Part shown: positions 47,184 to 57,610 of the stretch, piece by piece
How the letters are laid out: every line of letters starts with the position of its first letter
Numbering within the stretch: the stretch's first letter is position 1
NCBI GenBank assembly: GCA_022478985.1
Contig: JAKSZP010014463.1
Coordinates: 248,001 to 312,000, forward strand
Reading direction: 5' to 3'
Source of the DNA: Massospora cicadina
Taxonomy: Eukaryota; Entomophthoromycota; Entomophthoromycetes; Entomophthorales; Entomophthoraceae
Length of the DNA: 64,000 nucleotides
Translations under genes and position numbers: made by a program
Notes under the pieces: model-generated
Seen by the model: the letters and a program-made list of their open reading frames with translations, nothing else
Database searches by the model: none
What the model was told of the DNA's origin: nothing

Positions 47184-47723
47184 TGTCAAACTTGATGGGG
47201 GTTGTGATAAGTTGAATGAGAATCAAACAATGGCTACTTTGCAATCTGTTCCAGGAAATGCTATTGTGGTGGAACCTGCCAAAATTGCCACAAGCCCTGA
47301 ATCCCAAAATGAGGTGACAAAGGCTCAAATCTGCCAAGGCAATTTCTAATAATCATGCCAGTCAGGGATTGCCTGAATCAGCTGAACCAATCGGGACCAA
47401 TTGTGCCCAAACAAATCCTTTGCATTCCGCCAATCCCCTCCAAAAATTACCATATTCCCTATGACTCCAAATCTTGACAAAATCCTAAAAGTAACTTTAA
47501 AACCAAAAATAAAGGGATCAAATTATGTTCTAATTTTTAGCTTAGTAATTACTAGTGAACTGCCTGTTATTCAACAGAGATATGCCTTGGTTTAGCGAAG
47601 CTACCAAGAGATTGCCCTAGAGATCCATAAGTCTACTAGGAGATTTTGCTGGGCTATTAGCAACTAATAATTGTATAGCCTTCGAAGATTCCACCCTTCA
47701 AAAATTTAACAAAAAACTAAACA
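47184..47723 (+). repeat. 3' LTR of element 5
   Basis: This 540-bp copy follows the purine-rich tract cttgaggggggcag and is followed by GTATG, the same five bases as left of the 5' LTR. Confidence 0.92.
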
Positions 47724-47728
47724 GTATG

Positions 47729-48128
47729 TAAAATATTACGGTGTTAAAGAATAAGATACCACACGAAGCCGTAATTGAAAGCTAGTCTCATTATATACGC
47801 TGAATAGTTATATACAATATAAAAATTGGATAGTCTCAAGCCAAGGTAAAGAAACCCCGAACTTATATTTCACAAACCTTTTCAACAATATGCTTGATTG
47901 ATACTAAATTAATGGGTTCTAGCCCATTTTAATAGTTTCTCATTTAAAACTAGAACAAATCGCATTCATATGAAACTATTAAGTAAATATTTGAGTCACT
48001 GGTATTCAAATGCCAATTTGATCTTGTTTGTTTTAACATCAAAAACCACCTACCACTTAGTCTAGAAAAGGTGAAGTCATAAGAAGAGCATAAAAAGGTT
48101 TCCATTTTTATATACATGATTTCCCGTT
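47729..48128. other. Host intergenic stretch
   Basis: AT-rich, with no coding pattern. It probably holds the 3' untranslated region of the gene that follows on the minus strand. Confidence 0.5.
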
Positions 48129-49770
48129 TTAATTTTTGTTTATTTTTGAAACACTAACAAGAGCAAGATTCTCAAGTGAGAGTTCTTTTGAAACATAATA
48201 AACTAGATCCGCATTTAGCGATAGAGAGTTTCGGACGAAATCAAGTCTTCCAAGATCAATAGCTCTTTTTGCCGTATAACCAAGGCTTTCCCGTTTTTGG
48301 TACGAAAGGCCAGTAAAGTGGGCCGTTTCAACTGGCTCTGTCAGATCAGCCTGATCGCTCAGTGATACATTGTCTCGTGATCCGCATGTGGCCCAACTTC
48401 CCATAGAAGCAAGCCAAGTAAATTGACTTACATCATTTATGATATGGTTTCTCATAAGATAATCAAGTCCAACATATGAATTGACAGTGCATGCATGATG
48501 GCAACAAAGAGCAATCACGATCCCTGCAATTTGACCACTTATTATACATTAAGGTTTGAAACAATAATATACTTACCCTGCTTGCTTAAACTTTGAAAGG
48601 CTCCGCAATGTAAAATCAGTAGCCGATCCACACAAGTGCTTGGAGAAAGCAACAATGGGGCGATTTTGTATTATATCAAGCTTAGTAAGATCCAAATCCT
48701 TTATATCAGCAGTTACACGATGAAAAAGCGATGAATTGGTTGTTTCAGCTGAATTGCCCTTTATATGTCTATCAAACTAAATTATAGAAAAAACCCAAAT
48801 TTAAAGCTTACTTTAAATCTAAAATTTTTTCTGTCGATTAGAACAAATGGTGATTTAAGCTCTGAAGCTGACTCAGGACTTGGTGAGGAAACTTGAGTTT
48901 CTTTTATAGCTTGATACACATATAAAGATAGCTCACCTATACGAAATTGAGAAAAAAAAGAGGTTGGCAAACCTTTTCCTGCGCCAAACTCGATAAAACA
49001 ATTTTTTGCATCGAGAAGTCCATTCTTTTCAAGATGTCCAACCAAAGAAGCCTAAAAGGTCAATCAAATAACAGAAAAGGCTTACCTGTTGTTCAGCGTG
49101 TTTTACAAAAGTTTTTTTCTCTTTTTGTTTATGGAGAGAAGGGTGATTTTAAAATTTCGGTGCAAAATGCTGGTATCAAATTGGCACCTTCTGTGTTGAG
49201 ATTGAGAAGAAATGATTCGATAGTAGTTTTTGGTTGCTCTGAAAACTTGGTTGGGATAATAGAAAGTTCCACCTTTTTGTCAAGATGAAGGTTGAGTGAA
49301 AGATACTTAGGCGTTTCTGCAGGGGGCGTGCATTACATTTCGTTTTGTGCTTTTCTAAATCCTTTTCGAAGATTGTGCTGAATGGAGTTTAGAAATTAAA
49401 ATAGCAATAGAAGGGTTAACTGTTTCTGATCAAAAGGGCATGGTATACGCCGCTTCCCAGGTGTAGTATATGAGTTCTTTTCCGATATAGAACCTCGAGC
49501 TTCTAAATTTTTAATTTCGTCGGTAGAGACATAATTCAAATGTTCGCCACAAAATTTAAACCCTTCTCTGGTAGTTAAATGGCAGTACCGGCTTTTACGT
49601 TTAACAAAAAAGTGACATTGTTTAGGTTTAGAGGGTACCGGGGGCTGATCATTGACGTCTTTGTCCAATTTTAAACGTTTTGCGTCCTGGTCTTTGCTAA
49701 CTAAAGGATTATGAGTTTTGACGGAAGGCTGTTGCCCTTGGATTTCACCCGGTTCGTGTTTTCCCATCAT
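48129..49770 (-). CDS. TRM13: tRNA 2'-O-methyltransferase TRM13, seven exons, one frameshift
   Basis: Proposed exons (right to left): 49421-49770, 49188-49377, 49086-49120, 48973-49051, 48812-48936, 48577-48776 and 48129-48537. The six introns are 43, 67, 34, 36, 35 and 39 nt with GT...AG ends. The first exon has the CCCH finger (CHFFVKRKSRYCHLTTREGF…FCGEHL) and the start of a CHHC finger (RIPCPFDQK), completed in exon 2 (HTIFEKDLEKHKTKCNARP). Then come KHAEQQASLVGHLEKNGLL, the SAM-binding FIEFGAGKGELS, KHLCGSATDFTLRSL and AGIVIALCCHHAC. This is the full TRM13 motif order. TRM13 methylates the ribose at position 4 of the acceptor stem of certain tRNAs. Exon total is 1388 bases, one short of a multiple of three. 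Exon 2 loses frame at the five-G run 49322-49326; one more base would give about 462 residues, near the yeast and human lengths. It is either a base-call error or a recent lesion. Confidence 0.88.
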
Positions 49771-50621
49771 ATAGTTGATATTAGAGAAGGAGGTTCTAAA
49801 TATTATCCGACACGGTTTACAAAACTGTTCAAATAATTAAAAATTTTAAATCAGGTATTGACCCTCATAGATTCTAAACCAAAACTTATTTAACTTAGAT
49901 ATAAAGCTGACCAAAGAAGTTAAGATAAGTAAAATGGTAAGAGGAAAATTGATCATAGAGTTGAATAATTGTTGATATTTTGTCAAAAGAATCACAAGAT
50001 AAAAAATCATACAAGCTATATTTCTTTATTCAATCTACCACGCTGATTTTTTATAAGTTTATTTCTTTTTCAGGTGACGTTATAGTAGTGAAAAACTATT
50101 TTTTTAGTACTAGATGGTGTGAAAAACTATTAATTTCTAATAAATATTAATTAATTTAAGTTCCTTGCGATTTATTTCCTTAATTTATTAATATCCAAAG
50201 TCATAACTTATATACTGTTTTGTAATCTAAGTAAATTAGAACTACAATAATAATGCAGGTAAGCAAGTATAATAAACTTAATAATGATCCAAATTATTCT
50301 AATATCATAAATAGTAACTGAGTATCAATGAAGTAATATAGTCTAGTTAGTAGGATTATAAAGCCACCATACTGGAGGTATTTCCATCTCTAACCTTATA
50401 CATAAGGCTTGGGTAAAGGCTTATTCCTGATAGTTGAATAGTATAAAAGATGCTGTTACATTTTGGCTAAATAGATAATCTGTTTATCCTACTACAACTA
50501 GAGGAGAAAAGTAAACTGCCTGATTACGTTGGTCATTAGGTTTTATTTTTTGTTTATATCATACTGTTGCTGTTATGGTTTAATTTATATTATATTATTT
50601 GAAGTTTATGACCTTTTTTCA
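49771..50621. other. Host intergenic stretch upstream of TRM13
   Basis: Very AT-rich, with no convincing gene. It should contain the TRM13 promoter, but no element is clear enough to name. Confidence 0.5.
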
Positions 50622-50626
50622 GTCAG

Positions 50627-51388
50627 TGTCAGACAATTAGGGGAACAACTAGTTAGAAAGAATGCTCCAGTGCCAAATACTTTAGATATTACTGTTAATT
50701 CTAACTCCAATCATTGTTGGAATTGTTTCAACTGGAGTAATAATTTTACTCCTCATATTCCACTAAATAATCCATCTCAAGATGAGAGGGTTGCTTTAAA
50801 CCTCTAGTAAAATAGAAAAATTAACCTGGAAGTCCACCCACATGCCAGCTTGGATTTAATATAACTTCCTAAGGGAAAGCAACCCTCTTTTATAGACCTG
50901 AAAGAGGTTCAGGGGAGTGAAAATATTTTATCAACTAATCATCACTTAGGAACTCTGGTAATTAGATGAACTGATAGTATGTACAAGCTGGCTAATTGGT
51001 GAGATTATATTAAAATACTACCCTATAATTATGTCATTCCAGCTACTGATTCAATATCTAAATTCAAGCCTTGCTGAGGTAGAAAACTTCTTGAGAGCGG
51101 TGATAAGCTAAATTACAATTTAGCCAAATCAAGATCTCCCCTGCTTAACTTGAATTTCCTCAAATTCCACAATTAGCCTTAGAGTAGTATAAATAATAAG
51201 AAGCGTTAATTTAATAGGTATTCTCTCTAAGTAACTGCTAAGTTTTTATACTAGTAAAGTTATCTAAAAATTAATTTTTCCTTATAATTTACAATATTCA
51301 CTTAATAAATTTTAAACAGGTTATCAAGAGTTTTAATACTCCTGTGCAAACAGCAATTGTGAGCACTACCAGTACCAGGATTCCAACA
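50627..51388 (+). repeat. 5' LTR of element 7
   Basis: This 762-bp copy starts TGTCAGACAATT and ends GATTCCAACA. It matches 56275-57059, e.g. gtgccaaatactttagatat and cccacatgccagcttg. Confidence 0.92.
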
Positions 51389-51390
51389 AG

Positions 51391-51405
51391 TGATGCTCAA
51401 TACAG
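51391..51405 (+). other. Primer binding site of element 7
   Basis: TGATGCTCAATACAG begins two bases after the LTR end and equals TGGTGCTCACTACAG of element 4 except for two positions. Confidence 0.6.
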
Positions 51406-51419
51406 TCACATGTACACCA

Positions 51420-52480
51420 TAAACTTTTAACTCAGATGGAGGACATACAAGTGAGTAGCCTTCCTACTTTTTCCCACAGAAAATGAACTGAGTATAGTTG
51501 CCTTTGAACAGCAACTAGCCAGCACTCTATCACACCTTTAAAAGCTCAAATAGCACCTCTCTTTCACTCTACATGGGGTTACCCCTGCTATCTCCTTTAA
51601 ACCCCCCTTTGAAGGTAAGTTCATCCCAAGTGAGGGTAGCATTGCCTCATTTGTATATGTCTATAAATCTGCCATGGAAGGCGCAACTGACTAAAAGAAA
51701 TCAAAACCATCCTCTTTCACTTAATTTGCATGGCCCAAGGGTGATGGTTCCTCATATGGATACTTTAAGTATCTGGGCAGAGATTAAGGAAGCACTTGTT
51801 TCTGAGTTTGACTCAAAGCAGATTTTAAGCAGGGAAAAGCAGACCTTTATGAACCTTAGCATGTACAAAGGAGAACTAGTTAATACCTTTGCTGATTGGT
51901 TATACCTAGCCACTCAAATGCTGTTAATGTCTAATATGCTAACTCTTGATGACGCCATTGCTGCCATGCTAACTGGCTTGTCTTCTCACCCTTCCTTAGA
52001 CAGGAATATAATCACTGTTAAATGCAAGCCCAGAATGTACATGACATAAAGGAGGCTTTATTAGATGTTGCAGATTTTCATAAAATTGAAATTATTTAAG
52101 GAGTTGTGGTGAAACCCCAAGTTTTGATCATTGATATCTTTATCTATAGCTAGTAGATGGAGGCCATAATGACCCCCCATAGTCCCACCTGTGACTGTTC
52201 TCCCCTTAAAACTTGCTCTTTGGTGAAACTTAAAATATATATCACTCCACCCTATGAGCTCAAGAATCTCAAGCTAGCCACCAAAGCACCCAATCCAAAG
52301 CTTATTAAAGTTACAATGCCTTCCCCACTGACTAAGGTGGTAGTTGCACGTCCTAAGGGTTTATATGGCCCCAAAGAAGGACATATTGCCAATTCTAATT
52401 GTAAAAAGATGGCTAACCAATCTGCTGGACAAGCTCAAATTTCCCTCCTACCACTCCTCTGACTTGCATAGACAGCCCCT
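51420..52480 (+). pseudogene. Gag of element 7
   Basis: 51573-52049 is open for 158 codons and reads ALVSEFDSKQILSREKQTFM, then NTFADWLYLATQMLLMSNML and LTGLSSHPSLDRNI, a typical Gag core. 52157-52462 is the C-terminal part. The place of the zinc knuckle reads GLYGPKEGHIANSNC: the spacing and GH are kept but the first two cysteines are glycine. Confidence 0.75.
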
Positions 52481-52789
52481 CAAATGACAAATCTGAAAGG
52501 GGTTATGAGGATGTGGGACACTACATCCTCAGAGCCATAGTGGAAATAGGATTACCAGAATAGATAACCATGGCATGATAAACAAGGCCAGAATACCTGA
52601 TGACACCTACCTTAGTTAAGTTCTAGTATGCTCTGAGGTTATTGATACTGCTAGTGATGCTGACTAGTTCCTTGTCTTGTTGGTTTTCTCTATTCAGCAT
52701 ATTCATACTCTACAATCTATTAAAGAACAATACCCTGAAACTGCTAAAAAAAACTTGCCTCTACTTTCTGTCTTAAGAAAGTTTTAGCT

Positions 52790-53230
52790 CTCTCCCTAAT
52801 TTTGGTAGAACTGTAACTCAGGTGGAAGCAGTCATCAACGAGGCACAGGTTATGGCCACCCTTGACACTGGTTCCCTAATCAATGCAATATCTATAAACT
52901 TATCAAGAAGATCAAGTTGGCATCTGACCTGGACTTCTCTCAAGAGTATGGAATTGCAGGTCCTGCAAGCACACGCTCTACTGGGTAATACTCCTCTTTA
53001 CCTATTATATTTGAAAGGCTCATCCTGCCAGCACCTGCTGCGGCCTTGGAGAGCTCTCATTATAATATACTTATTGGCCCTCAATTTATAATTGAGTACA
53101 GCAGAATAATCAATCTGAAGCAGGGCTACCTCTCCCTGATCAACTATGAGGTTCCTCTGGTTCTAACCAATAGCAAATCTAACAAAAAATACTCCTGCTT
53201 GGTTGAGTACCCATTATCTTTAATATTGCT
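52790..53230 (+). pseudogene. Retropepsin of element 7
   Basis: The plus strand reads QVMATLDTGSLINAISINLS with an intact DTGS (D at 52864). 53046-53270 starts ESSHYNILIGPQFIIEYSRI, matching the 'yniLIGm.fl' end. A frameshift near 53050 separates the halves. Confidence 0.82.
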
Positions 53231-53269
53231 GCTTTATACAATATCCAGGTGCAATAAAAAAGTTGCATG

Positions 53270-53600
53270 AGTTGGTGGACGCCTCAGAGGGCATTCCTTT
53301 CTATGCCTCAGAAAGAGTACTAATTAAGTTGGGGAACAATGGGTGATTGACACCAAAATTATTTTACAAATTCCCTAGAACTGCTTATTCCATATAACAA
53401 GTAGTGCTATAGTTAGTCATCTAGAGCCCTGAGTGCTGCATGGAATACTAGGTCCTACTTACCAGTGACCTATCATTATTCTTTTAGGTAATCTTACTAA
53501 AAGAGACTATAGTGTAAAGAAACTTCAGGAGATATTAAAATGTCTGCTGATTTCTTTTAATTTTATTGAGAAAGTTCACTGCATTAGGTATATGTTAGAG
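53270..53600 (+). pseudogene. dUTPase-like segment of element 7
   Basis: The plus strand reads VIDTKIILQIP, a stop, NCLFHITSSAIVSHLEP, a stop, VLHGILGPTYQ, a stop, PIIILLGNLTKRDYSVKKLQ, all in one frame. It follows v.T.i.l.iP….GilgptYqgPI.illgN and matches the same region of elements 3 and 5. The catalytic aspartate of the third motif is not evident. Confidence 0.55.
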
Positions 53601-53679
53601 ATGGACCTACCTACTGACAAACTGTTATGTGCTCTTCATGTCATTAATATCTCAGATAAATTATTCCCAGATGAGCTTG

Positions 53680-54470
53680 AAGAAGTTCACTCCTTATTAG
53701 ATGCCTACAGTGATATATTCTCTAAGTCTGATCATGATTATGGGAATATGAAGGATGGAGCCACATAATTGATGTTGGTGATGCCAGACCTATTCAATTT
53801 AAACCTTACCAAAAGTCAAAGGTTAAAGAGCAATATATGAATATAGAGCTTAAAAAGCTTCTAGACGCTGGGTTATTAGTTCCTTCCCAAATCCCTTAGG
53901 TGTCTTCTTTATTACTCATTAAAAAGAAGAGTGGAGGTTATTTGGTTGTTATGGACTAAAAAAAATTGAGCAACTTTAATAAGAAATACAGCTATCCTAT
54001 CCATTTCATTGGTGATGCACTTGCACAACTCTCTGGCTCCAAATTTTTCTCTGCTATGGATTTGTCTAGCGGATACTGGCAGATGAACCTCTTCCCTCAA
54101 GATTAGGAGAAATGTGCTCTTATCTGCAGTGAAGGATATTTTAGCCCACCCAGTCACTCCAAGGGTTGTGCAATATGCCCGCCTCATTCCAACAAGCAAT
54201 GGATCATATCCTACAGGATCTTAAGCTGAGTTGCATGATAATATATCTCAATGACATCACAATTTTTTCCAAAACTTTTAATGAACATCTTACTCATCTA
54301 AAGGGAGTTTTCCAACGCCTGCATTTATCTAATATTAAGCTAAAACCTTCCAAGTGCACCTTCTTCCAAAAGAGACTAGATTTTCTTGGACATTTTATCT
54401 CACAAGAGGGAATTTAATCCTTACAAGATAAGGTGGAAGCAATATCCAAGATGCTTTCATTTTAAAACCT
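53680..54470 (+). pseudogene. Reverse transcriptase of element 7
   Basis: The plus strand reads IELKKLLDAGLLVPSQIP and SLLLIKKKSGGYLVVMD, then FFSAMDLSSGYWQMNLFPQD (first catalytic D). In 54166-54417 it reads MCNMPASFQQAMDHILQDLK and CMIIYLNDITIFSKTFNEHL (YLND instead of YLDD), then LDFLGHFIS. A frameshift at about 54160 separates the stretches. Confidence 0.88.
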
Positions 54471-54479
54471 GCAAGATAT

Positions 54480-55140
54480 TCAGATCTTTCATAGTATGAT
54501 AGGATACTACTATCAATTCACTCCCAAGTTCTCTCAACTCAGTGAGCCTTTTGTTCACCTATTGGCAAAAACACTCCTTTCTCTTGGGGTGCTGAACAAA
54601 AAGCTGCATTTGAGACATTGAAAAAGTTGCTCAAAAAATGCACTATCCTTTACCACCCCAACTACAGTAAACCTTTCCTTCTGTTTACCAATGCCTCTGA
54701 TTATGCCATTGGAACCATCCTGTTCCAGTTGGATTAAAATGGCAAGGATCACCCCATGCCATACTTCAGTAAGATGTTGTCAAAGGCTGAACGCAACTAC
54801 AGCATCGCTGAGAAGGAGTGCCTAACTGTCTTTCTAGCCATAAAATACAACTGCCCTTTCTTTATAAAAACACCTTCACCATGGTTATTGACCATGCCTC
54901 CCTGAAATGGCTCCAAAATATGAAAGATTCTACTGGACAGATGGCTTGTTGGGCCCTAAAGCTCCAATGCTATGATATGAAGATCAAACACCAGGCTGGA
55001 ACTTGCCATAAGAAGGTTGATAGATTGACTCACTTATCTGTTCTTTATTTAGATAATACTGAAGCTGAAAGGTTGCATGACTTTCTTATGGCCATTAATT
55101 CATGGAAAGATGAAGATGACCCCATCAAGAAATGCTAACA
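54480..55140 (+). pseudogene. RNase H of element 7
   Basis: In successive frames it reads LLFTNASDYAIGTILFQLD (D of the first acid is N), ERNYSIAEKECLTVFLAIK and, in 54818-55138, FTMVIDHASLKWLQNMKDST, then HKKVDRLTHL. The order of acid regions is complete. Confidence 0.8.
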
Positions 55141-56274
55141 AGACTCTTTTTCAATACTAAATTAGAGAGCGGTAAGTTATACAAAAAAAACTAGGGGTCA
55201 TCTGGCTGCCTTATCTTTGACCCTCATAACAAGTAACCACCATCATGGAGGCTCACTCTACCCTTTACATGGTGGGGTTAAGAAAATGTATAAGTGGATT
55301 AAAGATTGGTATTACTGGGAAGGGGTTATAAAATCCATTATCAAAGTCCTGGATGCATGATTAATATGCAAAAAGCAATCCAGTCTCAAGGCTAAGTATT
55401 AATATCAATCTAATACCCCTCAGCAACCCTTTCACATGATAAGTTTAGATGTGGTAAGACCCTATGCCAAAATACCAATGGAAATTACTACAACTAGTAG
55501 AAATTGATCACTTCACAAAATGGATTAAAGCAGTGGCTCTTCTAGACCAAACTGCCAAAGCTACCGCTACCTTCTTCCATCAGTCCATTTTTATCCACCA
55601 TGGGTGCCCCAGGTCCTGCTCTGTGACAACAAAAAGAACTTCAACTTTAGAGTAGTCAAAATCCTGGCTATCTCCATGGGAGTGCAGCAACTTTTCTCAG
55701 CTCCCTTTAACCCTTCTATAAATGATACTGTAGAATGAATAAAACTTAGTACTCATAAAAAATGGCAACATCAGACCCTCTACACTAGGAATCATTTCTT
55801 GCCCAGTGCCCTTATGGCCTATAGTATTAGTTATCACCAGATCCTCAAGATGTCTTCCTTCCACCTTCTATATAGTTGAGAACCTGGGGTACCTGCTCTC
55901 TTAGCTAAAGACATCTTTTCTGATAGGGTAAATGATTCTTATAAGGCCATGAGAAAGTTGGCCCAACACATCATTCAACTAAAATTTGATGACATGACTA
56001 ATATTGCAAAAACTGTCATAAAAGAGGGCTAAGCTGCTAATGAGCTCAGACCACCTTTACCCTCTTTTAAAATCTCTGCTTTAGTTTTATACTATAATCA
56101 AATCACCTCCAGAAGTGAAAAGCTTGGGCTCATCTTAGATAGATCTTTTGTTATCATCTATAAGAGAGGTGATGAATATCCTATTAAATCCCTTGCTCCT
56201 GGAGTAACTATCAACTAAGTACATGGCCAGTTTCTACGCCTTTATTGGGCCCCCAACATTCTTGAAGGGGGTAA
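55140..56274 (+). pseudogene. Integrase of element 7
   Basis: The zinc finger has HGGVKKMYKWIKDWYYWE and a damaged cysteine pair. The core reads MISLDVVRPYAKIP (first D), VLLCDNKKNFNFRVVK (second D) and NPSINDTVE (E). Further on, LPSALMAYSISYHQILKMSS and LGLILDRSFVIIYKRGDEYP, the C-terminal region in which the GPF motif has decayed. It ends at the polypurine-like cttgaagggggtaa directly before the 3' LTR. Confidence 0.8.
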
Positions 56275-57059
56275 TGAAGGACAATTGGGGGTACAACTAG
56301 TCAGTAAGAATGTCTCAGTGCCAAATACTTTAAATATTACTGTTAATTATGACTCTTCTCCTCATCAGAATCATTTCAACTTAAGTATTGGCTTTACTCC
56401 TCATATTCCATTATTAATCTACCTCAAGATGAGGGGGTTGCTTTAAACCCTCTAGCAAAATAGGCAAATTGACCTATAATTCTGCCCACATGCCAGCTTG
56501 AATTTAAAACAACTTCCTATGTGATAGCAATCCCCTTTTATAGACCTGAAGGCATTCAGGAAAATGAAAATATTTTATTAACCAATCACTACTTAGGAGC
56601 TTTGGTAATTGCTGAGCTAATAATATGTACAAGATAGCCAATTAATGCAATTATACTAAAATGCTACCCCAGAATTACATCATGGTTACCAATTCAATAT
56701 CTAAATTCAAGTCTTGCTGAAGTAGAGAACTTTTTAAGAGAGTAATGATAGGCTAAATCATCCTTTAGTTAAATTGAGACCTCCCCCACTTAACTTGAAT
56801 TCCCTCAAATCCCACCATTAGCCTCAGAATAGTGTAAATACTAAGAGGCACTAATTTTATAAGGGTTCTCTCTTTCTAACCCCTAAGTTTTTATACTAAT
56901 AAAATTTTTAAAAGTCAATTTTCCCTTGTAATTTACTATATCCCCTTTATCAAATTTTAAACAGCTTGTCAAGAGTTTTGATAACTTCTGCAAATGCTCT
57001 ATCATTGAACTCCTGTGCAAAAGCACCTGAGAGCACCTACCAGTGCTATGATTCCAACA
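56275..57059 (+). repeat. 3' LTR of element 7
   Basis: This 785-bp copy starts TGAAGGACAATT and ends GATTCCAACA, with the duplication GTCAG following. Confidence 0.92.
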
Positions 57060-57064
57060 GTCAG

Positions 57065-57610
57065 CCTCAAATGATTTAATGTTTATTCAAAGGATATTTT
57101 TAAGGGACATTAAGTAATCAGTTGCTTTTATATTGCATAAATTTTTAGTTTATCAATACCACAGTATATTATGTCAATATACAGAAGACAGCTGATTAGC
57201 TAACAATATTATACTAAACCATAAGATCTAATCTCTCTTTTCTATCAGTGTGCTAATTTACACACTTCTGGTCAAGCATGGCATTTTTCTCAAAAAACTA
57301 CTAACAAGGATTATATTCTCAGCATTCAATTTAAAAAAGTAAAAGCTTACTGTGCTATAAAAATTATTATTTGATTATACTTACTAAACAGGGCACATAC
57401 TTATAGTAGTGATACTGATAAGTTTATAATTTTAACAACATTAAATAAGAGATTGTACTGATTTCATATACTTAGTAAAGCATGTGTTTAGTTATGTTTA
57501 ATAATGGTGATGTATAATATAAGTTAGTAATTTGAATATTTTACAATTTATATGTGAAATAACCTTTTTACCTCCTACTTTAGTAACAAGGAAGGGTCAC
57601 TATTATATTA
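57065..57610. other. AT-rich stretch, no gene seen
   Basis: No open frame or repeat partner was recognised. It is the probable host flank on the right of element 7. Confidence 0.5.

Larger units (their letters stand above)
25413..47723 (+). mobile_element. Element 5: Ty3/gypsy element, outer layer of the nest
   Basis: The LTRs at 25413-25964 and 47184-47723 are similar along their length, and the whole is flanked by perfect GTATG duplications (25408-25412 and 47724-47728). Gag, protease, a dUTPase-like segment, reverse transcriptase, RNase H and the first part of integrase lie at 26100-30563. The integrase C-terminus lies at 46950-47170. Element 4 sits between them. Without nested insertions the element would be about 6 kb. 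Confidence 0.93.
50627..57059 (+). mobile_element. Element 7: Ty3/gypsy element (full length, decayed)
   Basis: The LTRs are 50627-51388 and 56275-57059, with perfect GTCAG duplications at 50622-50626 and 57060-57064. The order is primer site, gag, protease, dUTPase-like segment, reverse transcriptase, RNase H, integrase. Length is 6.4 kb. The integrase triad and protease DTGS are intact at codon level, but the polymerase has YLND and there are many stops. Confidence 0.93.

Noticed and set aside
48947..49288. Plus-strand open frame of 113 codons over the TRM13 gene
   Set aside because: It overlaps the conserved minus-strand exons and introns of TRM13 and has no recognisable content.
50340..50410. 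tRNA-like start (tagtctagttagtaggatt)
   Set aside because: It resembles a tRNA A box, but no matching B box, acceptor pairing or anticodon arm could be found.
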